The notes below the pieces were generated by a model, which was not told where the DNA came from, did not search any database, and saw nothing but the letters and a program-made list of their open reading frames with translations. A program made the position numbers and the translations under genes. Positions 1 through 8,673 of a stretch of DNA of 64,000 nucleotides are shown piece after piece. Source of the stretch: JAUYQR01 sp963822435 (GTDB lineage: Bacteria > Pseudomonadota > Alphaproteobacteria > Rhodobacterales > Rhodobacteraceae); contig CAWGHN010000004.1 in the NCBI GenBank assembly GCA_963822435.1, forward strand, positions 124,001-188,000, given 5' to 3'. Positions within the stretch are counted from its first letter, which is position 1; each line of letters opens with the position of its first letter.

Positions 1-59
1 TAGCCAGACGCGCAACATTTGGACCGCCGCAACAAACGCCTAGCTTCAATGAAGCGTAA

Positions 60-563
60 TTAGGTCGCTCCTGTTAACCACACCATTATGATGCCAAGAG
101 CGATCCAAGGGCCGAACGGGATAGCAGAGCCACGCGAGCTGCGTCGAAAAATCAAGGCGAAGAATAAACCGCCAAGCGAGGCGATCAATAAGACTAGCGG
201 CAGCGCTTGCCATCCCAACCAAGCGCCGGCCGCTCCGAACAGCTTCGCATCGCCCAGGCCCAAGGCTTCTCGACCCGTGCGACGAAAGACTATCTCACCC
301 AGCACGGCAAAAAGAAGAAAGGCCGATGACGCCCCGATCAGATGGTCGGACAAATCGGTCTGATGCCCATCAAGGTCCTGCTTGAACCAGGCTACAACTA
401 GTCCAGCCGCGATTAAGGGCAGGCTAAGAACGTCTGGAATCCGAAAACTTCGCAGATCTGCCAATGAAATCATCAGCAGCACAAGGGTCAGACCGACCGT
501 TGTTAGCTGCCATAGCGCATCCGACTGGCCCGCAAGACCTTCGACGTTTCCCAGCTCGTTCAT
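60..563 (-). CDS. gspO: Prepilin peptidase, A24 family (T2SS GspO-type)
   Basis: A 167-residue inner-membrane aspartyl protease predicted to cut the leader peptides of the pseudopilins encoded further right. The first catalytic Asp lies in the segment SLADLRSFRIPD near residue 35, and the second in the GLGDAKL motif near residue 105. Several hydrophobic segments follow. Only the peptidase part is present: the N-terminal methylase region of classical GspO/PilD is missing, as in short CpaA/TadV-like enzymes. I chose the ATG at 563 over a TTG three codons upstream. Five pseudopilin genes of the same T2SS lie within 11 kb, so GspO is the likely role, although a Tad-pilus peptidase cannot be excluded. 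Confidence 0.85.
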   Translation of the reverse strand: MNELGNVEGLAGQSDALWQLTTVGLTLVLLMISLADLRSFRIPDVLSLPLIAAGLVVAWFKQDLDGHQTDLSDHLIGASSAFLLFAVLGEIVFRRTGREALGLGDAKLFGAAGAWLGWQALPLVLLIASLGGLFFALIFRRSSRGSAIPFGPWIALGIIMVWLTGAT

Positions 564-773
564 CCCAAACAAATATTTTTGAAAAAAATTGACCTACGAC
601 GAAACTTTACTGATCGCTCGTACGTATACAGTCTGCTTGAGGGATGAAACGTCATCGCAAATTGTTCCCACCTTTTCTTTCGATCGGCAAGATTGCTCGT
701 CTGCCGTAGGTTCGGAACTGGCGTCTCATAAAGCAAGCTCAACGGCCCATTGGGCTGCCAACAGGAGGAACAG

Positions 774-2372
774 ATGACGAAAAGATCACAGTACCTGGTC
801 TCGACATTGCTCGCAGGGTCCGTCGCTATGACCGGTTCGCTGGCACTGGCATCCAGCCACAGGGAAGCCCCGGCGATCGCCGGAATGCCCCGTGTAGACG
901 CTACCGACTTTTACATGTTCCGAAGCTACGAGCCGGGCCGTGAGGATTACGTTACCCTGATTGCCAACTACCAACCGTTGCAAGCCCCCTACGGTGGGCC
1001 AAACTATTTTGTGTTGGATAACGACGCAATCTATGAGGTCCACATCGACAACGACGGGGACGCGGTTGAGGATCTTACGTTCCAGTTCAACTTTTCGTCG
1101 GCGCTGAATGGCCCGAACGGAATCGAACTCGATATCGGCGGACAGATGGTCGCCATCCCTCTGCGGCAAGCCGGTCAGATTCCGCCCGAAAGCAACATCA
1201 ACGAAACCGAAAGCTACTCGCTCACCATGATCAGTGGCGACCGGCGGTCCGGCACTCGTCAGGCGCTTTCGCCTGCAGAGGGCTTCACGAAGCCAATCGA
1301 CAACATCGGCGAGAAGACGCTTCCCGAATACGAAGCCTATGCCAACGACCAAATCCATTCGGTCAACTTCGGATCATGCGGTGCGGGCCAAGTCTTCGTG
1401 GGCCAGCGGGCTGAGGCTTTCGCGGTGAACCTGGGCGAGATCTTCGACTTGGTGAACTTGGTGCCGTTGCAGGGCGCCCCCAGCGTGGAGTATCCTCAGT
1501 ATAACACCGATAGCCCGTTTGTCGGTGGTATTACACAGGACCGTGCGAATGACGATCTGGTCGGTGAATACAACGTCACTTCCCTTGCGCTGGAGGTGCC
1601 GATTGCCTGTTTGACTGGCGATGGCAATGGGGTAATTGGCGGCTGGACAACAGCCAGTCTTCCCCAGGCGCGTTTGCTTGATCCTTCGCCCTCGTTCAAC
1701 GGTTCGGCCCGTCATGGTGGGGCTATGGTTCAGGTGTCGCGTCTGTCGAATCCATTGGTGAATGAAGTCGTCATTGGCCTGAAGGATAAGAACACGTTCA
1801 ACGCGGTCGAGCCGACAGCCGATGGCGCGGTGGCTGTGTATGTCACCAACCCGACACTGCCCGCACTGTTGGACCTGCTGTTCCGCGACGCAGTCGGTGC
1901 TACAGGGAATATCGCACCCAGCAACTTCCCACGGAATGACTTGGTGACAGCCTTCCTGACCGGGTTCCCGGGTGTCAACCAGATGGCCACGGTTACTGCT
2001 TCTGAGATGTTGCGGCTGAACACCACCTTCCCAGTGACACCGCGCGACGAGCAGAACACCTTCGGTCTCGTTGCCGAAGATCTGGCCGGTTTTCCCAACG
2101 GCCGTCGTCCAGGAGATGACACAGTGGATATCGCGTTGCGCGTGATGATGGGTGCCCTTTGCCACGATCTGCCGCTCGGCGAGGAATTGGGGGGGACTGA
2201 CGACATGGTCAACCTCAACCTTTGCGGTCCGACTGCTGAAGAAAGCCGCGCTGCAGCTCCGGTTGGGACTGCGGCCTTTACTGACGGCGCGCCACTTCGT
2301 GCGTCCGATTTGCAGAATGCTTTCCCCTACCTCAACACGCCGATCCCCGGCTCTCCGAACAACGAGGGCTGA
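774..2372 (+). CDS. Secreted DUF4331 family protein
   Basis: A 532-residue exported protein. The N-terminus is a signal peptide (basic start, hydrophobic stretch, Ala-Ser cleavage region near residue 27). The DUF4331 hallmark SSHREAPAI and a DATDFYMF motif follow at once, with repeated beta-rich segments after them. The start is the ATG at 774, preceded by AGGAGG; a TTG eight codons earlier has no such site. The molecular function of DUF4331 is not established. A small lipoprotein gene follows after 4 bp and a strong terminator closes the pair. Because T2SS genes flank it on both sides, I infer that it may be a T2SS substrate. Confidence 0.85.
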   Translation: MTKRSQYLVSTLLAGSVAMTGSLALASSHREAPAIAGMPRVDATDFYMFRSYEPGREDYVTLIANYQPLQAPYGGPNYFVLDNDAIYEVHIDNDGDAVEDLTFQFNFSSALNGPNGIELDIGGQMVAIPLRQAGQIPPESNINETESYSLTMISGDRRSGTRQALSPAEGFTKPIDNIGEKTLPEYEAYANDQIHSVNFGSCGAGQVFVGQRAEAFAVNLGEIFDLVNLVPLQGAPSVEYPQYNTDSPFVGGITQDRANDDLVGEYNVTSLALEVPIACLTGDGNGVIGGWTTASLPQARLLDPSPSFNGSARHGGAMVQVSRLSNPLVNEVVIGLKDKNTFNAVEPTADGAVAVYVTNPTLPALLDLLFRDAVGATGNIAPSNFPRNDLVTAFLTGFPGVNQMATVTASEMLRLNTTFPVTPRDEQNTFGLVAEDLAGFPNGRRPGDDTVDIALRVMMGALCHDLPLGEELGGTDDMVNLNLCGPTAEESRAAAPVGTAAFTDGAPLRASDLQNAFPYLNTPIPGSPNNEG

Positions 2373-2376
2373 TCGG

Positions 2377-2601
2377 ATGACACGCAATCGCAAAATCTTG
2401 GCAGGTGTTAGCATGTCGTTTGCCTTTCTTGTGGCCTGCGACGGCAGCGACGGTATCATGGGCAATCCCGCCTCCCAGTTTGGGCCTGCCTTCGCCGCTG
2501 CGTTTAATGCGGGTCCAAACGACGTTCCCTCTGAGGATCTGTTGATAACTTATCTGGGGAATGACGAAGTCAGCCTGACGGATGCTCCTGTAGACTTCTG
2601 A
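2377..2601 (+). CDS. Small lipoprotein, unknown function
   Basis: A 74-residue protein starting 4 bp after the DUF4331 stop codon, so almost certainly co-transcribed and possibly translationally coupled. It has a short basic N-terminus, a hydrophobic core and a lipobox LVAC with Cys at residue 21, predicting an N-terminally lipidated protein of about 54 mature residues. The mature part is acidic and ends in Phe. No family was recognised. Partnership with the DUF4331 protein, for example anchoring or chaperoning, is an inference from position only. Confidence 0.65.
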   Translation: MTRNRKILAGVSMSFAFLVACDGSDGIMGNPASQFGPAFAAAFNAGPNDVPSEDLLITYLGNDEVSLTDAPVDF

Positions 2602-2644
2602 CAACGGTCGCTTGCTCCGTTGCGGCAGGCAGCGTCAAAAGAGA

Positions 2645-2681
2645 CAAGGCGGCAGAGCAATCTGTCGCCTTGCCATTTTTT
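2645..2681 (+). terminator. Rho-independent terminator after the DUF4331 pair
   Basis: A 12-bp stem (2645-2656 with 2661-2672, one G-T wobble) closed by a GCAA tetraloop and followed by six T residues at 2676-2681. It lies between the convergent lipoprotein gene and gspK. An A-rich stretch on its left could let it work weakly for the opposite strand too. Confidence 0.85.
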
Positions 2682-2703
2682 GGCGGGGTCGGTGGACCTT
2701 GCT

Positions 2704-3561
2704 TTAAAATACTGGAGAGCGGGCTCGATCCCTCTCTACGACAATAACGACGGGCCGCCCTCCTGGCCCGGCGCGCCTTTGCAAGAGGCTGCGAAGCGTC
2801 TGCTGGGTGCCATCAACCTCGACCGTAACAGTGACCCAAAAGTATTTGCTCGCATAGCCCACACCTGGTGGAAGGATAGCCTGTACGTTAGCGATATCGT
2901 CTGGCGTCAGAAAACCCTGCCGCGCGCGAATACCATCCAGTTGTCGCGCCTGTACCGGATTGTTGGCCAGCGCCGCAACCATAGCCGGGGGGGCAGTGTT
3001 GATGTTGATAGGGGTGCTGCCCGGCAGGACGGTAATCAGATCCGCAAGCAGCTCGACTTCGGTCGGCGACAGTCCCGCTTCTGCTACCAAGTCCGAGAGC
3101 CGCTCCAGCGGCGCCGGCTGGGCCATGCGGGCCGCAATTCGCGCGGTAACGTCGGGCGGCATCTCAAGTGCAGCCACGAGACGTTGCAAGATCTGAAGCC
3201 CCAAGGCCCCGCTTGTCCGTAGGCTGTTGAGGTTAAACTGCGCCTGCGCATCCTCAATTCTCAGTGCAAAGGTTCCGCCTTCAATCGGAACGGGGGTCTG
3301 GCCAACAAGCGCCCATGGTTCACCGGCGTGGTCCGCTTGCCCGGCTTCAACCATATCTCTCCGCAGAGCCGTGATCGCGCTGACCTCACCCGCGCTGATC
3401 AAAGCCTGCGCTTGTCCGGCTGCACTGAACCGCTGACTGCGGGCAATTGCCAATTCAGACAAGCTGACCATCGCGTAAACCACTGACGCCGTAAGGGCCA
3501 AAATGACCAGCACATTGATTAGGACAACGCCGGCCTCAGGGTTTCGCGATTTATCCACCAT
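2704..3561 (-). CDS. gspK: T2SS minor pseudopilin GspK
   Basis: A 285-residue minor pseudopilin expected at the tip of the T2SS pseudopilus. After a short basic leader, cleavage is predicted in PEAG/VVLIN, followed by a hydrophobic helix. Position +5 of the mature protein is Asn rather than Glu, consistent with the known lack of Glu5 in GspK. The long C-terminal region contains the GspK-type helical SAM-like segment (FNLNSLR, ITVLPGSTPININTA). The ATG at 3561 was chosen because the leader peptide then has typical length. It overlaps the end of gspJ by 11 bp, indicating translational coupling. Confidence 0.88.
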   Translation of the reverse strand: MVDKSRNPEAGVVLINVLVILALTASVVYAMVSLSELAIARSQRFSAAGQAQALISAGEVSAITALRRDMVEAGQADHAGEPWALVGQTPVPIEGGTFALRIEDAQAQFNLNSLRTSGALGLQILQRLVAALEMPPDVTARIAARMAQPAPLERLSDLVAEAGLSPTEVELLADLITVLPGSTPININTAPPAMVAALANNPVQARQLDGIRARQGFLTPDDIANVQAILPPGVGYASKYFWVTVTVEVDGTQQTLRSLLQRRAGPGGRPVVIVVERDRARSPVF

Positions 3562-4117
3562 CGCGCGGTAGCAGCGCCACCCGGCGCAGGGTTTCGCCTC
3601 CAATCAAGGTAATGCGCAATTCGATGGCGAGGGGATTGGGCGCGGCAGTGCCAGGCATTTGTCCCGCAGGTGGCCAACTCGCGACCCACGTTGCTTGCGG
3701 ATCGAAAAAACGCCATTCGGCCGCTGTTACCCCTGACAGTAAGGGTTGCTCCGCAAGCGGTGGCCCGGCAGCCCGGCTGACGATGCGCAGCAAGGTTTCA
3801 TCCTGCAACCGGTACGTAAGACCTACACTGCCTTCCCGAAGGTCAGCCGCGTTTCGGCGTAGTCCGATGTTTGTCCCCGCATTGCCCGATTGTGCGGTAA
3901 ACGACCTGCCACGGGCCTGCAAAAAGTCGTCCGTCAAAAGGAACATTGCCCTCTGGATTTCGGCCAAACGCTCTAGCCTCCCTTCGGTGCGGCTTTGGGT
4001 CCGCAATACTTGATCCAGCACTGCGAAACCTGCTCCGCTTATGAGCGCGAATAGCGCAAGCGCCACCAGAACCTCTATCAGGGTGAACCCTGCGTCTGGC
4101 TGGCGCAGTTTGCTCAT
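3551..4117 (-). CDS. gspJ: T2SS minor pseudopilin GspJ
   Basis: A 188-residue minor pseudopilin. The type III signal MSKLRQPDAG/FTLIEVL gives cleavage after Gly10 and Glu at mature position +5, followed by a 20-residue hydrophobic helix and a GspJ-type beta-rich C-terminus. The gene begins four bases inside the end of the preceding lipoprotein gene and overlaps gspK downstream, so the three form one operon on the minus strand. GspJ is known to form the pseudopilus tip with GspI and GspK; here gspI is encoded in a different operon at 11359. Confidence 0.9.
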   Translation of the reverse strand: MSKLRQPDAGFTLIEVLVALALFALISGAGFAVLDQVLRTQSRTEGRLERLAEIQRAMFLLTDDFLQARGRSFTAQSGNAGTNIGLRRNAADLREGSVGLTYRLQDETLLRIVSRAAGPPLAEQPLLSGVTAAEWRFFDPQATWVASWPPAGQMPGTAAPNPLAIELRITLIGGETLRRVALLPRDGG

Positions 4118-5247
4118 GTTCCGGCGACCTCGCCCAAAACAGAGATGCCGCCCCCGCTTATGCCGAGGACCGACAGATCACGCTGGCAACGCCCGGTGGA
4201 CAGAAAGCGAAAGTTTCCTAGTACACCCGTAAATCCGCCATTACGCGTCACTCCTTTGCGGTTCATTGCTCCCGCCGAGCCCAAGCCTACGGCCATCAGA
4301 GCTGCATCATGGCCGAGGGCGGCCACGATTCCCGGCTGTTCGCCGAAGGCGGCCTCGAAGCGGTCGGCGAAGGGCAAGTAAAGATCGGGAGGAGGGGCGG
4401 CAAACCATGCCCCCTCCAGATCGCCGTTGGCAGATACATCGCTGACGCCCCATTGGACCGAACCGAGCACCTGAACCCCGGATCCTCGCAAAGACGAAGC
4501 GAAAGAAACGAGCGATCCCCCCCCGTCCGGCAAGAACACCGCATCAGGCAATTTGCCGCCGCTCGCCTCTTTCAGCGCAGACACTAATTCACCTTGGTTT
4601 GGATCACGCAACAACGTCGCGGTGAGTGTAATTCCCCCGGCGGACGCGATCCGTACTGCTGCTGTTGACGACGCGTTGCCTAGAGCCGTATCTGCGCCCA
4701 CCAAAGCAATGCGTGTTAGCCCAGCAGCACGGGCGTAGCTGAACATCGTAGAGACGGATTGCGCCGGCGTAATTCCCATTACGAAAGCCCCCTGGTCCCC
4801 CAGTGTATCGTCGTTGGAAAAAGTGACGACCGGCACCTTGCCCGCAACGGCAAGCACGGCAGGTGTTTGGTCGGCGCGTAACGGGCCGAGCAGCAGCCTT
4901 GCCCCTCCGGCGATTGCCTGTTCAGCGGCAGCCGCCGCGCCTGCCGCGGTGTCGCCTGTGTCAATGACCCTAGGCGCGGCCCCGGCAGCCAATCCCTGCG
5001 TGACAAGACTTGCGGAGCGCCCCATATTCATCCCCAGCGCGGCGGCGGATCCGGTCAGGGGCAACAACAGCGCCGCGTCGCTCCCGTCTTTCGGCGCGCT
5101 TTGCGTGCCTTCAAACGCCGAAAGGGATCCACAGCCCGCCAACGGCAATAATACAGGAATGCCAAGACTTGCCAGCAGAGACCGACACACCCCGCGACGC
5201 GTCAATCCATTGGCGACCTCTTGCGAGGACAGTGGCACTTGGATCAT
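4114..5247 (-). CDS. LppC/LpoA-like periplasmic-binding-fold lipoprotein in the T2SS cluster
   Basis: A 377-residue predicted lipoprotein: the lipobox LAGC places the lipidated Cys at residue 39. The mature part reads as a type I periplasmic-binding-protein fold (AALLLPLTGSAAALG, GGARLLLGPL, PVVTFSNDD, ALVGADTALG), the architecture of LppC/LpoA penicillin-binding-protein activators and Leu/Ile/Val-type binding proteins. The start has a clear AAGGAG site. It heads a tight operon with gspJ and gspK (4-bp overlap). A peptidoglycan-linked accessory role for secretin or pseudopilus passage is an inference; I know of no core T2SS component of this kind. Confidence 0.75.
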   Translation of the reverse strand: MIQVPLSSQEVANGLTRRGVCRSLLASLGIPVLLPLAGCGSLSAFEGTQSAPKDGSDAALLLPLTGSAAALGMNMGRSASLVTQGLAAGAAPRVIDTGDTAAGAAAAAEQAIAGGARLLLGPLRADQTPAVLAVAGKVPVVTFSNDDTLGDQGAFVMGITPAQSVSTMFSYARAAGLTRIALVGADTALGNASSTAAVRIASAGGITLTATLLRDPNQGELVSALKEASGGKLPDAVFLPDGGGSLVSFASSLRGSGVQVLGSVQWGVSDVSANGDLEGAWFAAPPPDLYLPFADRFEAAFGEQPGIVAALGHDAALMAVGLGSAGAMNRKGVTRNGGFTGVLGNFRFLSTGRCQRDLSVLGISGGGISVLGEVAGT

Positions 5248-5957
5248 TGGTCATACTCCTTGGTTTGGTGGCCTTTTGCGGATCTCTCTTCTGGTATATG
5301 CCGATCGGTTTTGCGGCGCATTACGCGGGATTACCCGACAATGGACCTATGGCGGCGGACCGCCTAAATGGCACGATTTGGCAAGGACGGATGCAGATTG
5401 ACGGCGGGCACGAACTGACGTGGACCTTGCGTTCCCTGCAGAGCCTGTGGGCGCTTGGGCTGGCTGCGGACTGGCGCCTCGCCGGGCCGGGAACCGATCT
5501 CTCTGGCGATGTGATCCTTCGCCGGGAAGGCCTCAATCTCGGTCCGTTTTCTGGAGCGGTCGGTTGGCCGCTCGTGGCTGCGGTGATGCCTAACCTGCCT
5601 ATCAGCTGCACTGGGCAGGCGCGCTTCGCGGCGGTAGCACTGGACGTAGAAGGTGCGTTACGGTCTGCGTCGGGGACGGTGACAACAGCCGCAAGCGAAT
5701 GTTCGCGCGACGAAGCCGGGGCCGAGGCGGTGCCGGCACCCGCTCTGCACGCGCAGATCAGCGCGCAGGATGATGCAGTTATTGTGCTGGTCACTCCGCA
5801 AGACGGACCAAGGGTTCCTTTGGTGACAGCCAAGCTGACGGCCGCTGACCGCTTGGTACTGACGATCCACCGTGCTGGAGCAGAACTGGTGCCGGGAATG
5901 CCCAGCACACAAGACAGTGAACTGGACCTGCCCCTGGCGGTACTGTTGGGTAGGTGA
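5232..5957 (+). CDS. gspN: T2SS protein GspN
   Basis: About 241 residues: an N-terminal membrane anchor (LGSLVILLGLVAFCGSLFWY) followed by the beta-rich periplasmic GspN domain, with features such as RLNGTIWQGRM and a Cys pair (Cys in PISCTG and in SECSRD). GspN is an accessory T2SS protein found mainly in Proteobacteria. The start is uncertain: GTG 5232 has GAGGA only two bases upstream, and TTG 5247 or 5262 are alternatives. Any of these starts at or inside the 5' edge of the divergent lipoprotein gene, so there is no separate intergenic region. Its stop codon abuts the gspF stop. Confidence 0.75.
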   Translation: MALGSLVILLGLVAFCGSLFWYMPIGFAAHYAGLPDNGPMAADRLNGTIWQGRMQIDGGHELTWTLRSLQSLWALGLAADWRLAGPGTDLSGDVILRREGLNLGPFSGAVGWPLVAAVMPNLPISCTGQARFAAVALDVEGALRSASGTVTTAASECSRDEAGAEAVPAPALHAQISAQDDAVIVLVTPQDGPRVPLVTAKLTAADRLVLTIHRAGAELVPGMPSTQDSELDLPLAVLLGR

Positions 5958-7199
5958 TCATCCACCGACAAGGCCGTTCATTGATACGATTGGCAGCAAG
6001 ATTGCTAAGACCATCATCATCACCAACCCTCCCATCACCAGCAGAATCGCCGGTTCAACCAACGCCACCATTGCACGCACCCAGGCGTCCAAGTCGCGTT
6101 GTTGATCGTTTGCGGCATGCGCCAACGCTGGTCCCAGTGAGCCCGTTGCCTCTCCGCTGGCCACCATGGCCACTAACATGGCGGGAAACACTGCCGCTTC
6201 CTCCATCGCGCGACGTAAGCTGGTTCCTTGACGGACCTTCTCCATGACTTCTGCCACCTTGGCGCGGACATAGAGGTTAGGAGTAACATCCGCGGCGGCG
6301 GCCAAGGCTTCGATAAGGGGAACGCCGCTTTGCACCAGTGTCGCCAACGTGCCCGCGAATTGTGCGGAATTGGTCCGTTGCACGAGCCGCGATGTCAAGC
6401 GGCCCTTAGCCAGAAGCTTGTGAACCGTCAGGCGATTGCGGGTGATCTTCATCCACCTGCCTGTCGCCAAAAGAAGCAACAGTCCGCCCAGCCCTACATA
6501 TAGACCGTAGCCTCGGACAAATGCAGCAACCGCGATCAATGCCCGGGTCAGGAACGGAAGGTCAGTGCCCCGGGTCTGGAACACGCGCACAATGTCGGGT
6601 ACGACAAACGCCATCAGCAAAGTGATGATGGAAAGGCTTACCAAGGCCAGTAGAGCCGGATACAGAAGCGCTAGTTGCACGGTTTGCCGATTGCGCGCTC
6701 GGCTTTCGACAAAAGCGGCAAGGTGCGTCATCACATGGTTCAGCTTGCCAGCCTGTTCGCCGGCCCTGATCGATGCCTGGTAGAACTCTGAAAAAACCTG
6801 CGGATACCCAGCGAGAGCGTCGGCGAAACTGCGGCCCTCAAGAACTGATGCCCGAAGTGTCAACAACACTCCTGCGATCTTGGGCGGCTGCCCTTGTGCT
6901 ATAGTGGACAGGGCGTCCTCGATCCGCAGGCCTGAGCCAAGCAGCGTCGCCATCTGCCGGGTCACTAGCGTCAGCGCCGCCAAGGGTATACGCGCGCCCG
7001 TTCGCCGCCCAAGTTGCACGCCAGTCTGGCTTGCGGTTTTCTCGGCCAAGACTTTGGCTGACGCACTGGCTTGAACGTCCATTGGCAGCAGTCCACGTCC
7101 GCGTAACACTTGGCGGGCGGCCGCTGGTGTAGCGGCCTCGATCATCCCGGAATGCGCTTTGCCGCTGGAGTCCACCGCCCTGAACCTGAAGGCCGCCAT
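5958..7199 (-). CDS. gspF: T2SS inner-membrane platform protein GspF
   Basis: A 413-residue polytopic protein with two copies of the T2SSF domain. Each has a cytoplasmic helical bundle (around LATLLGSGLRIEDAL and LATLVQSGVPLIEAL) followed by a hydrophobic hairpin; the C-terminal membrane segment ends in ILLPIVSMNGLVGG. The N-terminal MAAFRFRAVDSSGKAHSGMIEA is typical of GspF and PilC. It is the last gene of the minus-strand unit gspL-gspM-gspE-gspF and starts 3 bp after gspE. Its role is to couple the ATPase GspE to pseudopilus assembly. Confidence 0.93.
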   Translation of the reverse strand: MAAFRFRAVDSSGKAHSGMIEAATPAAARQVLRGRGLLPMDVQASASAKVLAEKTASQTGVQLGRRTGARIPLAALTLVTRQMATLLGSGLRIEDALSTIAQGQPPKIAGVLLTLRASVLEGRSFADALAGYPQVFSEFYQASIRAGEQAGKLNHVMTHLAAFVESRARNRQTVQLALLYPALLALVSLSIITLLMAFVVPDIVRVFQTRGTDLPFLTRALIAVAAFVRGYGLYVGLGGLLLLLATGRWMKITRNRLTVHKLLAKGRLTSRLVQRTNSAQFAGTLATLVQSGVPLIEALAAAADVTPNLYVRAKVAEVMEKVRQGTSLRRAMEEAAVFPAMLVAMVASGEATGSLGPALAHAANDQQRDLDAWVRAMVALVEPAILLVMGGLVMMMVLAILLPIVSMNGLVGG

Positions 7200-7202
7200 G
7201 CA

Positions 7203-8669
7203 TCAAACCTCCTTGGCCACCCGAGCCACATCTTCGACAGTGGTTACACCCGCGCGGATCTGGCGCAGACCGTCGGCAATTAGTCCGGGCCCGTCACGAC
7301 GAGCTGCAGAGGTCAGTTCGGCCTCGGACGCGCCCGAATGCACCAGCGCTTCGATTTCACGGGTCACTGCGACGACTTCGTAGATCCCGGATCGTCCCCT
7401 GTATCCTTGGCCGTGACAAGCGAGACATCCGGAAGCACGCCACAGTTCGTCACCTACCCGTAGCCCATCGATCAAGCTCGCATCGGAAGCCGTGGCCTCG
7501 TCGCGGGTACGACAGTCGGGGCATAAGCGTCGCACCAGACGCTGGGCCACCACGCCAACCAACATCGGAGCTAGCAAAAAGCGCTCGACCCCCATGTCGA
7601 TTAACCGGGATACCGCACCAATGGCGGTGTTGGTGTGCAGCGTCGATAACACAAAGTGGCCGGTCATAGCAGATTCGACTGCGACCTGAGCCGTTTCGCG
7701 GTCGCGAATTTCGCCGACCATTATGACGTCAGGATCTTGCCGTAGGATCGCTCTCAGGCCACGCGCAAACGTGAGCTCAGTCCGCGGGTTAACCTGCATT
7801 TGACCGATCCCGTCGACTGAATATTCGATAGGGTCTTCGACTGTCATGATGTTGCGCGATTTGTCGTTCAGATGGTCCAATGCGGCATAAAGCGAGGTTG
7901 TCTTACCGGATCCGGTTGGACCGGTGACCAACAGCATTCCGTCCGGCCGTGCCAGAAGCTGCGCAAATGCTAGAGCGTCACGTGGGCTCATCCCGAGCCG
8001 GTCCAGCCCTAGGCGTGTCGCGCTACGGTCCAGTAAACGCATGACGACGCGCTCGCCGTACTGTGACGGAATCGTCGAAACGCGAACATCAACCTCGTGC
8101 CCGCCAACTCGCAGCGATACACGTCCGTCTTGCGGCAACCGCTTTTCGGCTATGTCCAGCCGCGCCATCACCTTAATCCGACTGACCAAAAGCGGTGCGA
8201 GCGCGCGCTTCGGTTCCACCATGTCCCGCAGAAGGCCGTCGATGCGAAAGCGAACCTTAAGCGTGCGCTCCTGGATTTCAATGTGAATGTCAGACGCGCC
8301 TTCTTTGATCGCCTCTTGGAGCAGAGCATTGATTAGCCGAACGACGGGAGCATCTTCGGACTGGTCCAGAAGGTCGTCCACCGCCGCGGTGCTGTCGGCT
8401 AGAGTGGCTAAATCACCATGCGCACCTGCAGCGTCAGATGCGTCAGAAGCATTGTCGCGGTAGGCTGAAGCCAGGCGGGCTTCGAACTCCTCAAACGACA
8501 GGGTCTCGATGCGAATCGGCCCAGAAATGCGCTGCACTTCGGCCAAAGCGGCGATAGGCACGCCAGGCCGGATGGCGCAGATCGGTCCATCGGTAGAAGG
8601 CTGAAGGATAACACCATGCTGACGGGCAAACGAGTAGGGGAGTTTTGGGTTCGACTGCGCGCTTGGCAT
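7203..8669 (-). CDS. gspE: T2SS assembly ATPase GspE
   Basis: A 488-residue cytoplasmic hexameric ATPase. Visible motifs in order: N1E-like N-terminus, Walker A GPTGSGKT at about 250-257, Asp box around VEDPIEY, Walker B DPDVIMVGEIRD at about 312-323, His box STLHTNTA, and the two CxxC pairs (Cys383/386 and 415/418) that bind zinc in GspE. I chose ATG 8669 because GGAGAG lies eight bases upstream, and the next ATG upstream would run into gspM. It follows gspM by 4 bp. Confidence 0.95.
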   Translation of the reverse strand: MPSAQSNPKLPYSFARQHGVILQPSTDGPICAIRPGVPIAALAEVQRISGPIRIETLSFEEFEARLASAYRDNASDASDAAGAHGDLATLADSTAAVDDLLDQSEDAPVVRLINALLQEAIKEGASDIHIEIQERTLKVRFRIDGLLRDMVEPKRALAPLLVSRIKVMARLDIAEKRLPQDGRVSLRVGGHEVDVRVSTIPSQYGERVVMRLLDRSATRLGLDRLGMSPRDALAFAQLLARPDGMLLVTGPTGSGKTTSLYAALDHLNDKSRNIMTVEDPIEYSVDGIGQMQVNPRTELTFARGLRAILRQDPDVIMVGEIRDRETAQVAVESAMTGHFVLSTLHTNTAIGAVSRLIDMGVERFLLAPMLVGVVAQRLVRRLCPDCRTRDEATASDASLIDGLRVGDELWRASGCLACHGQGYRGRSGIYEVVAVTREIEALVHSGASEAELTSAARRDGPGLIADGLRQIRAGVTTVEDVARVAKEV

Positions 8670-8673
8670 TAGA

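Noticed and set aside
1374..2465. A 363-codon minus-strand frame within the DUF4331 gene
   Set aside because: Antisense with no recognisable domain, while the plus-strand gene has a signal peptide, ribosome-binding site and family match.
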